5,262 nucleotides of DNA. Source: an uncultured Schwartzia sp. (GTDB lineage: Bacteria > Bacillota > Negativicutes > Selenomonadales > Selenomonadaceae). Made by a program: the position numbers and the translations under genes. How positions within the stretch are numbered: position 1 is the first letter of the stretch; the number at the start of each line of letters is the position of its first letter. The notes beneath the pieces were generated by a model. The model did no database searches. It was not told where the DNA came from and saw only the letters and a list, made by a program, of their open reading frames with translations. This document shows positions 1 to 5,262 of the stretch, piece after piece. The stretch lies in NCBI GenBank assembly GCA_905373705.1, contig CAJPUA010000092.1, forward strand, positions 1-5,262, in the 5' to 3' direction.

Positions 1-6
1 CGGCGA

Positions 7-318
7 TTACGCCTCGATCTTATCGATAACGACCTTCGTATAGGGCTGGCGGTGTCCCTGGCGGCGGCGATAGTTGGATTTGGCTTTGTACTTAAAGACC
101 AGAATCTTCTTCGCCTTGCCCTGCTCAGCCACTTTGCCCGTGACCTTCGCGCCCTCAATGAACGGCTTTCCGACCGTCACCTCGGCGTCGTTCACGATAG
201 TGAGAACCGCGGGGAAGACCACCGGGTCGCCTTCGGCGCCGTCGAGCTTCTCCACATAAATCGTGTCGCCTTCGGCCACCTTGTACTGCTTGCCGCCCGT
301 TTTAATGATTGCGTACAT
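7..318 (-). CDS. rplU: 50S ribosomal protein L21
   Basis: The gene encodes the complete L21 protein of 103 residues, the usual family length. L21 binds 23S rRNA in the large ribosomal subunit. The N-terminus MYAIIKTGGKQYKV, the central KILVFKYKAKSNYRRR stretch and the following GHRQPYTKV tail are classic L21 signatures, and the basic C-terminal half is the rRNA-binding part. The ATG start is supported by a GGGAGGT ribosome site (327-333) with 9 nt between GGAGG and ATG. The gene has its own strong promoter (429-457) and a structured leader (319-422), so it appears to be transcribed independently of csaB upstream. In Firmicutes rplU is normally followed by a small cysteine protease gene (ysxB/prp) and rpmA (L27). 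Only 6 bp remain after the stop codon, so those genes cannot be seen. Identification is essentially certain. Confidence 0.98.
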   Translation of the reverse strand: MYAIIKTGGKQYKVAEGDTIYVEKLDGAEGDPVVFPAVLTIVNDAEVTVGKPFIEGAKVTGKVAEQGKAKKILVFKYKAKSNYRRRQGHRQPYTKVVIDKIEA

Positions 319-422
319 CTGATTACACCTCCCATGCGTTTACTCGCCGGCTGCGGTATGGCATTCCGCCATTTGGAAAACCTCGCCGAGCGGTTGGGGA
401 AAGCGCCCTGAAGCGCCTAACT
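319..422 (-). ncRNA. Structured 5' leader of rplU, candidate L21 leader element
   Basis: The roughly 104-nt untranslated leader lies between the predicted transcription start (about 422) and the rplU ATG. Visible pairings, as plus-strand positions, are GGAAA/UUUCC (398-402 with 422-426, on the 5' edge) enclosing GCGC/GCGC, a short AACC/GGUU stem around 379-395, and a perfect 5-bp hairpin AUGGC-GGAAU-GCCAU (358-372). A second pairing, GCGG with CCGC (366-369 with 353-356), uses some of the same bases and cannot coexist with that hairpin. Rfam describes an L21 leader upstream of rplU in Bacillus and other low-GC Gram-positives, thought to mediate autoregulation by L21. Position and length agree with that family. 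Membership is inferred from context and folding by eye, not from a covariance-model search. Confidence 0.68.
327..333 (-). promoter_or_regulatory. Ribosome binding site of rplU
   Basis: GGGAGGT on the minus strand has 9 nt between GGAGG and the ATG. A UUUCCC run further up the leader (397-402) could pair with GGGAGG using two G-U pairs, so the site could in principle be masked. That pairing is only a possibility. Confidence 0.85.
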
Positions 423-428
423 TTCCGT

Positions 429-457
429 ATGATACCATACTCCCGCCGCCTTGTCAA
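429..457 (-). promoter_or_regulatory. Housekeeping sigma (SigA-type) promoter of rplU with extended -10
   Basis: On the minus strand the -35 box is a perfect TTGACA (452-457). A 17-bp spacer follows, then the -10 box TATCAT (429-434), which has one mismatch to consensus. The -10 is preceded by TG and one base (435-437), giving the extended -10 form TGnTATCAT. Transcription should start near 422, leaving a roughly 104-nt leader. An A-rich patch lies upstream of the -35 box near 466-475. Such a strong match fits a highly expressed ribosomal protein gene. Confidence 0.88.
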
Positions 458-558
458 ACCGGCGCTTCTTTTCCTCTCTCACGGTTGAAACGTCCCCTCA
501 CATCTGCCATTTTCTGCGGCAATCCTTTCCGGCACGTTTCCGCAAAGCCCTATCCTGT

Positions 559-1653
559 TTACATTTTCTCGATAAGCTCCAGCGCCAGCTCGGCGTTGCG
601 CGCGGCCAGGCGGCGCAGTTCGGCGAGGCGGCCTTCGCGCTGCTCCGCCTCATTCTTGCGCTTCGCCCATTTTTCCCGGACGGCAGCCATAATATTTTCC
701 ACCGTCGCCGTCTTAAGATCCGCCGCCGGTTTTTCGTCGATGGAATCGAGGAAACGATCAATTTTCGGATCGTAGGAAATGCCGACCATCGGCACGCCCA
801 TGACGCCGGCAAAGATTAAACCGTGCAGACGAATGGAAATCAAAAGATCGAGGTTGCCCACGATAGAGAGGAGCTCGCTCGTCGTATATTCTTCGTCTAA
901 AACGATCATCGGTTCTCCCGCTTGCGCCGCGATTTTGCGCGCGGTTTCCACATCTTCGGGATACTGCATAGGCAGAAAGATAACCCGCGCCTCGAATTCG
1001 CGCGCAATTTCACCCGCCGCGGCGGCAATCGCTTTCTTGTATCCTGACCAGCCGCGCCATTCACGCACGGATATCCCGACGACGGGCTTAGCCCCCGCGG
1101 CTTTGTACTTCGTCAGAATCGCCCGGCCGATTCCGCGATCCACAGGATGGATGGCCAATACGGGGTCGGCCGTTACTTCGCTGGGCGGCTGGGTAATGTT
1201 CAGACTCCGCAGTTCTTCCAAGGAACCATAATCACGCACCGTAATGCGGGCGACACGCCGGCTGATCGCCGTCATCAGCCAGCGGGCAAAGCGGCCGCAC
1301 ACGGGACCGATCCCCTGCGCGTAAAGCATTACCGGCGTCCCCGCCAGCCGGGCCAGGAGAATAACGCTTAAGTAATAGTACAGGCTGCGCCCGCTGGTGA
1401 CATTCTGCAAAAGGCTGCCGCCCCCGGAAATCAGAAGATCCGCCTTTCGGACCGCCGACCATATCGCCCCGACGCTCAGCCAGGGAATGGCTTCGACTCC
1501 GTGACGCTGTCGCGTATCCTCCGGGTCGGCGGAAATGACCGTAATATGAAGTTTCGGGTCAAGTTCGGACAGTACCTCGATCATCGCCGCCAGCATGGCC
1601 TCGTCACCGGCGTTTTTCGAGCCGTAGTATCCGGAAACAACGATCCTGCTCAT
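559..1653 (-). CDS. csaB: Polysaccharide pyruvyltransferase CsaB
   Basis: The 364-residue protein belongs to the polysaccharide pyruvyl transferase family. CsaB enzymes add a pyruvyl ketal, with phosphoenolpyruvate as donor, to a secondary cell-wall polysaccharide. The product is the ligand that anchors SLH-domain proteins to the wall in Bacillus anthracis and relatives. Family signatures are the N-terminal SGYYGSKNAGDEAMLAA (residues 7-23), SGGGSLLQ (76-83), YAQGIGP (111-117), SIRLHGLIFA (273-282) and ISYDPK (292-297). The length is typical. The open frame extends about 74 codons further upstream, but the ATG at 1651-1653 is the natural start. It begins the conserved N-terminus, overlaps the upstream stop by 4 bp (ATGA) and follows a GGCGGGGGAA ribosome site. 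The overlap implies translational coupling to the DUF5693 gene. The last 45 residues are a charged, Glu/Arg/Lys-rich helix. No signal peptide is present, which fits a cytoplasmic enzyme acting before export. No convincing intrinsic terminator follows the stop codon, and nothing recognisable lies between 460 and 558. Confidence 0.95.
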   Translation of the reverse strand: MSRIVVSGYYGSKNAGDEAMLAAMIEVLSELDPKLHITVISADPEDTRQRHGVEAIPWLSVGAIWSAVRKADLLISGGGSLLQNVTSGRSLYYYLSVILLARLAGTPVMLYAQGIGPVCGRFARWLMTAISRRVARITVRDYGSLEELRSLNITQPPSEVTADPVLAIHPVDRGIGRAILTKYKAAGAKPVVGISVREWRGWSGYKKAIAAAAGEIAREFEARVIFLPMQYPEDVETARKIAAQAGEPMIVLDEEYTTSELLSIVGNLDLLISIRLHGLIFAGVMGVPMVGISYDPKIDRFLDSIDEKPAADLKTATVENIMAAVREKWAKRKNEAEQREGRLAELRRLAARNAELALELIEKM

Positions 1654-3710
1654 GCTTCCCCCGCCTGACACGATTTCGCTTTTTTCAGCATTTTCTCGCC
1701 CAGCGCAAACAGCGTCATCGCTGCCGCGCCAAGGAACGCCCCGCCGAGGAGGCCTCCAATGCCGCGGGCAAAAGACATCATCACCGGCGTCCGCATATGT
1801 GCGAAAGTTTCTACCATAGACCCCTGCCCGATCGTCGCCGCCAAAACAAGCAAAAACAGCACCATACCCGGCCAATTTCTACGCCAAGCCAACGCCGCCA
1901 GCATAAAAGCGGGATGCCCGATCAGAAGTTCCTTAGAACGCGGCCGGGCGTAAAGCGCCTGCTCCAAAAAAGCACGGAACCGAAGCTCCAGGCTTGATAC
2001 CGGCATTCCCATGCTGTGCCCGGAACGAGCCACAAGAACCACGCCCGCCACCAGCATAAGAAAAAGAATCGCCAGAGTTTTAACCGTCACCGGCATGGCG
2101 AGAAGACGGCGCCCCTGCGCGAGAAGGCCGTCCGCCGATCCCGCCGCGCCGTCAAAAACGTCGAAACGTTCGAGAAACGCTATCGCCACCAAAAGAATCG
2201 GCAGGACGAAGGTCAGTTTAATGCCTCGGAATATATTTACTTCCAGGAAATATTCCACGTCGGACAGCGCGCCCGAAAGATACGCCGCGCCGACAAGGGA
2301 CAGCGCCCCCGTCAAAAAGAGCGCCAGCGCCGCCATAAGGATAAATTTAGGAAGCGGCCAGTCGGGAATTTCCCGCCGGGCGCGGATACAGTCAAGTTGA
2401 CCAATAACAGCGAGCGCCGGAAAAACATTAGCGCTCGCTAAAGCCGCGAGAAGGCGCATCTTTCCGCCATGCCCCAGGAGGACCGGAACCGCGGCGGCAA
2501 GGCCTAAGACGGCAAAGAGTACCAGCTGCCACGTAGGGCGGCGGTTCAGCGCCGGAATGACCAACGACAGATACAAGACGCCGCCCGCCGCCGCCCCGAG
2601 CATGATCAGCGCGCGCAAAAACGGCGACGGAGCGAACGGAGGGAACGTCCCCGCCCGTCCCAGTGTAAAGCCGTGAGCGAGGAGCTTATCGCGCACCGCC
2701 GCAATATATTGAAGGTTCGTCTCCAAAAGCGTCAATCCGGGTTTCGGATTTTCGTAAATATGCAGCAGATCGATACGAATATTGCGCTCCTCATCGGTAT
2801 TGACCCAGCGTTCTACCGCCGCGTCGCACTTCATCTTCGGCTGCTCCTCCTTTGGAATGGAGTACATCCGCGCCGCCTGATAATCGAGGAGCCTCGCCGC
2901 CTCCAGCAGTCCCTCCTGCTTGTAAAACTGGAGCTGGGTCGGCGCCTCGATAAGCCCCAGCGTAATCTTGTGTTCTTTCAGCGCCGCCGCCAGCTCACTT
3001 AATTGATGCGGCGCTCCCAGGGCTTCTTTGCCGGAAAAGACCATTTCCGAAACGTTGATCCCGTCAAGGCGGCGAAAAACCGCCTCGATATCCTTTTCCT
3101 CCGCTTTAACGTAGTTGCTCGGCCGCGCCAGGACGTAAAATCCTGCCGCGTTGGCGGCTTTCATTTCGCTCGTCAAAAGCCCTAAATTCATTTTCTCAAA
3201 GGACGGATAATGTGCCTTGACCGCCAACGCTTCCCGCCCGTCGACGGTAAAGGAACGAACGCGCTCCTCCCCCAGCCGCTGCCTGAGATCCTCCTTCACT
3301 TCACGAAAGACCGCCGCGTCGCTGCCGGTCACGTACACCTCAGTCCCCACGATTTCACCGCGCTCAACGAGAGAGCGCCAGCCGGGACTGGTTAAAGACC
3401 CGCTCTGATAACGTTCGAGGAGCGCGCCGCCCGGCGTCGCGTTTGCCTTACCGCTGACGTTGAGCTTTTTAAACGTCGCCTCGTAGACGGCCAGCGACGT
3501 AATTCCCGCTTCTTTTGCCTGCCGCATGACCTCTTCCAAGGGCAGGCCTTCCCGCTCAGAGAGCTCCGTCAAAGCCTCATAATCTATGGCTAGATCGACG
3601 GTCATATTCTGCTTTTCCGCCGTATACCGCATAATATTGACCGCCATCGCTGCCAGAAAGCCGACGAAAACGACCGCCAGCAAAACGCGGTTATACTGGA
3701 AATTTTTCAT
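1650..3710 (-). CDS. DUF5693-type polytopic membrane protein with large N-terminal ectodomain
   Basis: The protein has 686 residues and no established biochemical function. I recognise it as DUF5693-like from its architecture and its place directly before csaB. One hydrophobic segment near residues 9-27 is followed by about 335 soluble residues. Eight or nine membrane segments come next, near 365-387, 394-413, 418-438, 455-479, 496-512, 543-561, 597-629 (one or two helices) and 649-671. The soluble part alternates beta-strand-like and helical stretches (GITSLAVYE, GFYVLARP, SEMVFSG, ITLGLIE, IRIDLLHIY), which suggests a beta/alpha barrel outside the membrane. A TTG lies directly before the ATG. 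I chose the ATG because GAGGGG (3720-3725) is 9 nt from it and 6 nt from the TTG; starting at the TTG adds one residue. The stop overlaps the csaB start. A role in exporting or completing the CsaB-modified polymer is plausible, but that is inference from linkage. B. anthracis also has a membrane-protein gene, csaA, before csaB; whether the two are homologous is unknown to me. Confidence 0.85.
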   Translation of the reverse strand: MKNFQYNRVLLAVVFVGFLAAMAVNIMRYTAEKQNMTVDLAIDYEALTELSEREGLPLEEVMRQAKEAGITSLAVYEATFKKLNVSGKANATPGGALLERYQSGSLTSPGWRSLVERGEIVGTEVYVTGSDAAVFREVKEDLRQRLGEERVRSFTVDGREALAVKAHYPSFEKMNLGLLTSEMKAANAAGFYVLARPSNYVKAEEKDIEAVFRRLDGINVSEMVFSGKEALGAPHQLSELAAALKEHKITLGLIEAPTQLQFYKQEGLLEAARLLDYQAARMYSIPKEEQPKMKCDAAVERWVNTDEERNIRIDLLHIYENPKPGLTLLETNLQYIAAVRDKLLAHGFTLGRAGTFPPFAPSPFLRALIMLGAAAGGVLYLSLVIPALNRRPTWQLVLFAVLGLAAAVPVLLGHGGKMRLLAALASANVFPALAVIGQLDCIRARREIPDWPLPKFILMAALALFLTGALSLVGAAYLSGALSDVEYFLEVNIFRGIKLTFVLPILLVAIAFLERFDVFDGAAGSADGLLAQGRRLLAMPVTVKTLAILFLMLVAGVVLVARSGHSMGMPVSSLELRFRAFLEQALYARPRSKELLIGHPAFMLAALAWRRNWPGMVLFLLVLAATIGQGSMVETFAHMRTPVMMSFARGIGGLLGGAFLGAAAMTLFALGEKMLKKAKSCQAGEA

Positions 3711-3719
3711 CAACGATTA

Positions 3720-3725
3720 CCCCTC
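3720..3725 (-). promoter_or_regulatory. Ribosome binding site deciding the DUF5693 gene start
   Basis: The site is GAGGGG on the minus strand, 9 nt before the ATG at 3708-3710 and 6 nt before the adjacent in-frame TTG at 3711-3713. The spacing matches that of rplU and favours the ATG. Confidence 0.65.
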
Positions 3726-3743
3726 GCGTCGCTCCCGCCCTCT

Positions 3744-4436
3744 TCACTGCCCTTCATGTCTGCTGGCCGAAAAGAGCACCGCGCCCGATTTTTGTTCGAT
3801 GGCGTCAAGCGTCACCGGTAAATCCAGCCGCCGCAAATCCACCATCTCGATGTCGCCAAAAAAATTGCCGGTGAGCGCCCGGCCTAAAAGCGCATTTTTA
3901 ATATCAAGGCGCGTCATGTGGAACAAAATGCTGTTATCATCCTCCAGCACCTTGCCTTCAATGTGAATATCCGCCGTCTGGCCGAAAATTTTTACCTGTC
4001 CGTCCATGAGGATAAGCTCCGGCGTTATCTCCACCCTCGCCGATTGCAGGCGATCCACTTTGCGTCGCAGCAGATCCGCCAGATCTTCCGCCGTCACCAG
4101 CGCGTCAACGCGAAGGTCCGCGGCGTTTTTCACGGCGAACTTCCCGCGTGTCAGGCCGTCAATCGAAAGATCAACCGCCTTGCCGGTCAGAGTCGCTTTA
4201 GCAACGCGCACATCGCCCAGCAAGGCATTTTCCGCCGTCAAATCGACGTGAGCGAAATGCCCAAAGAGCAGAAGGATCGCCGGACCGCCGCTCACCTTGG
4301 CTGTGACGCGCTCCGTTTTCAGAACCTCACCAAGCCGCGATTCCAGCGTTTTCTCCGCGACAGAAGGCAGAAACATCTGGCTCAACCCCAATAATATTAT
4401 GAAGAGAAGGCAAAAAATAGTCAAGGTCTTACGCAA
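3744..4436 (-). CDS. DUF2993 / LmeA-like exported protein
   Basis: The 230-residue protein starts with a short basic stretch (RK) and a hydrophobic segment (residues 4-23), acting as a signal peptide or membrane anchor. There is no lipobox cysteine, so it is not a lipoprotein; cleavage after LPSVA (about residue 27) is possible. The rest is a repetitive beta-rich domain. A LPSVAEKTLESRL helix precedes a GGPAILLLFGHF segment (50-61) and runs such as NALLGDVRVAKATLTGKAVDLSI, in the style of DUF2993 proteins. The best-studied member, mycobacterial LmeA, binds phospholipid in the periplasm and affects lipomannan elongation. Lipid binding here is inferred from family resemblance judged by eye. The TTG start is supported by GGCGGTGAT (4440-4448), one mismatch from the ideal anti-16S match, with 7 nt after GGCGG. 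The gene sits 66 bp after prfB and 33 bp before the DUF5693 gene, so it probably belongs to the csaB operon. Confidence 0.8.
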   Translation of the reverse strand: MRKTLTIFCLLFIILLGLSQMFLPSVAEKTLESRLGEVLKTERVTAKVSGGPAILLLFGHFAHVDLTAENALLGDVRVAKATLTGKAVDLSIDGLTRGKFAVKNAADLRVDALVTAEDLADLLRRKVDRLQSARVEITPELILMDGQVKIFGQTADIHIEGKVLEDDNSILFHMTRLDIKNALLGRALTGNFFGDIEMVDLRRLDLPVTLDAIEQKSGAVLFSASRHEGQ

Positions 4437-4439
4437 AAT

Positions 4440-4448
4440 ATCACCGCC
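4440..4448 (-). promoter_or_regulatory. Strong ribosome binding site supporting the TTG start of the DUF2993 gene
   Basis: GGCGGTGAT differs at one base from GGAGGTGAT, the complement of the 16S rRNA 3' end, and lies 7 nt before the TTG at 4434-4436. No ATG in a comparable position would keep the signal sequence, so the TTG start is well supported. Confidence 0.75.
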
Positions 4449-4460
4449 AAAAGAGCGAGA

Positions 4461-4492
4461 CCGGAAGCGGCCAAAGCCTCCACCGCTTCCGG
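4461..4492 (-). terminator. Perfect 10-bp inverted repeat after prfB, weak terminator or attenuator candidate
   Basis: The arms CCGGAAGCGG (4461-4470) and CCGCTTCCGG (4483-4492) are perfectly complementary around a 12-nt loop. The hairpin starts 10 bp after the prfB stop codon. On the minus strand it is followed by TCTCGCTCTTTT, a poor U-tract interrupted by C and G. Termination is therefore probably partial, with read-through into the DUF2993-DUF5693-csaB genes. It might instead protect the prfB mRNA end after processing. No promoter is evident between it and the next gene. Confidence 0.5.
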
Positions 4493-4502
4493 ATCCCGGT
4501 TA

Positions 4503-5262
4503 TCAGATTTCGTGGTTCGCACGAGCCGTCAAGTATGCTTCAATAAAGGAATCGATCTCGCCGTCCATGACCGCTTGCACGTTACCCGTCTCACAGTTCG
4601 TCCGATGATCTTTGACCATCGTGTAGGGCTGAAAAACATAGGAACGAATCTGGCTGCCCCACTCGATTTTCTGTTGAACGCCTTCCAGCTTCGCCCGTTC
4701 TTCTTCTTTTTTCTTTTCTTCCAGTTCAAACAGCTTAGCGCGCAGCATACGCAGGCAAACCTCGCGATTTTGGATCTGGGAGCGCTCGTTCTGGCACTGT
4801 ACAACGATGCCCGTAGGTATATGCGTCATGCGCACCGCCGACGATGTCTTATTGATGTGCTGGCCGCCCGCGCCGCTGGAACGATAGGTATCGACGCGAA
4901 CGTCGTCCATATTTACCTCGACTTCCTTCGCGTCCTCGATCTCCGGCATAATGTCGCAGGCGGAAAACGACGTATGACGCCGCGCGTTCGCGTCGAACGG
5001 GGAAATGCGTACCAGTCGATGGACGCCCTTCTCCGATTTCAGATACCCGTAAGCGTTATGCCCGCGGATAAAGAGCGTCGCCGACTTCACGCCGGCCTCG
5101 TCCCCCGGCAACAGATCCACCGTCTCCACGCTGAACCCGTGGCGTTCCGCCCAGCGCCCGTACATGCGGAGCAACATTTGCGTCCAATCCTGTGCTTCCG
5201 TTCCGCCTGCCCCGGCATGAAGCTCGAGATAGGCGTTATTGGCGTCATATTCCCCGGAGAGA
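4503..5262 (-). CDS. prfB: Peptide chain release factor 2, 3' part (5' end outside window)
   Basis: The C-terminal 252 residues of RF2 are present. RF2 recognises UGA and UAA in the ribosomal A site and triggers peptidyl-tRNA hydrolysis. The frame stays open to the right edge, beginning LSGEYDANNAYLELHAGAGG, so the ATG at 5177 is internal. The HAGAGGTEAQDW block (visible residues 15-26), the RF2-specific stop-codon tripeptide SPF (87-89) and the catalytic GGQ (132-134, within SSGAGGQHINKTSSAVRMTH) are all intact. SPF instead of PxT separates it from RF1. A charged helical stretch rich in Glu and Lys follows, then the usual end at RANHEI. RF2 is normally about 365-370 residues, so roughly 115 are missing from the view. 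Those include codon 25 or thereabouts, where many prfB genes carry a programmed +1 frameshift; that cannot be assessed. The gene's stop codon is UGA, which RF2 itself reads. Confidence 0.97.
   Translation of the reverse strand, partial: LSGEYDANNAYLELHAGAGGTEAQDWTQMLLRMYGRWAERHGFSVETVDLLPGDEAGVKSATLFIRGHNAYGYLKSEKGVHRLVRISPFDANARRHTSFSACDIMPEIEDAKEVEVNMDDVRVDTYRSSGAGGQHINKTSSAVRMTHIPTGIVVQCQNERSQIQNREVCLRMLRAKLFELEEKKKEEERAKLEGVQQKIEWGSQIRSYVFQPYTMVKDHRTNCETGNVQAVMDGEIDSFIEAYLTARANHEI

Noticed and set aside
52..411. Plus-strand open frame antisense to rplU and its leader
   Set aside because: It lies opposite a certain L21 gene, has no ribosome site and its product resembles no family. It is a by-product of GC-rich codon use.
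1654..1875. N-terminal extension of csaB by about 74 codons
   Set aside because: It overlaps the DUF5693 C-terminus in another frame, its translation is Arg/Gly/Asp-rich nonsense, and the conserved CsaB N-terminus begins at the ATG at 1653.
2228..2256. 7-bp inverted repeat GGAATAT/ATATTCC
   Set aside because: It lies inside the DUF5693 coding sequence in an AT-rich patch with no regulatory context, so chance is enough.
2011..2441. Two overlapping plus-strand frames of 129 and 141 codons
   Set aside because: They are antisense to the membrane helices of the DUF5693 protein; the products are Arg/Lys-rich and low complexity, without start signals.
3918..4394. Plus-strand frame of 158 codons antisense to the DUF2993 gene
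   Set aside because: No ribosome site and no family resemblance, while the opposite strand encodes a coherent exported protein.
4529..4804. Second minus-strand frame within prfB
   Set aside because: It is an out-of-frame reading of the RF2 gene; the true frame carries GGQ and SPF.
5178..5262. prfB starting at the ATG at 5177
   Set aside because: The upstream frame encodes the conserved RF2 block HAGAGGTEAQDW, so the gene continues past the window edge.

Overview
The window carries one block of five minus-strand genes, read from high to low coordinates. The order is the 3' part of prfB (release factor 2), a DUF2993/LmeA-like exported protein, a large DUF5693-type membrane protein, csaB (polysaccharide pyruvyltransferase) and rplU (ribosomal protein L21). 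Coding density is high and no plus-strand gene is credible. I see no mobile element, CRISPR array, tRNA or rRNA.

The combination of a low-GC-Gram-positive-type rplU leader, SLH/cell-wall-type CsaB, strong GGAGG-like Shine-Dalgarno sites and fairly GC-rich DNA suggests a Firmicute. The class Negativicutes (Selenomonas, Sporomusa and Megasphaera relatives with an outer membrane) is my best guess. This is inferred from gene content, because no rRNA is present.

Region by region: 4503-5262 is the C-terminal two thirds of RF2, with SPF and GGQ motifs intact and the 5' end outside the window. A 66-bp spacer holds a perfect 10-bp inverted repeat (4461-4492) followed by a strong ribosome site for a TTG-started exported protein (3744-4436). 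After 33 bp comes the DUF5693-type protein (1650-3710), which has one N-terminal membrane anchor, a roughly 330-residue ectodomain and about eight or nine further membrane helices. Its stop codon overlaps the csaB start by 4 bp (ATGA). csaB ends at 559. A 240-bp intergenic region follows, with a near-consensus extended -10 promoter and a roughly 104-nt structured leader in front of rplU (7-318).

The three middle genes form a tightly packed envelope module. CsaB makes pyruvylated cell-wall polymer, the ligand of SLH domains. The DUF5693 protein is translationally coupled to it, and the DUF2993 protein is probably exported and lipid-binding. Their housekeeping neighbours (prfB, rplU) are unlikely to share that role. 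rplU has its own promoter, so it is a separate transcription unit that probably continues leftward beyond the window.
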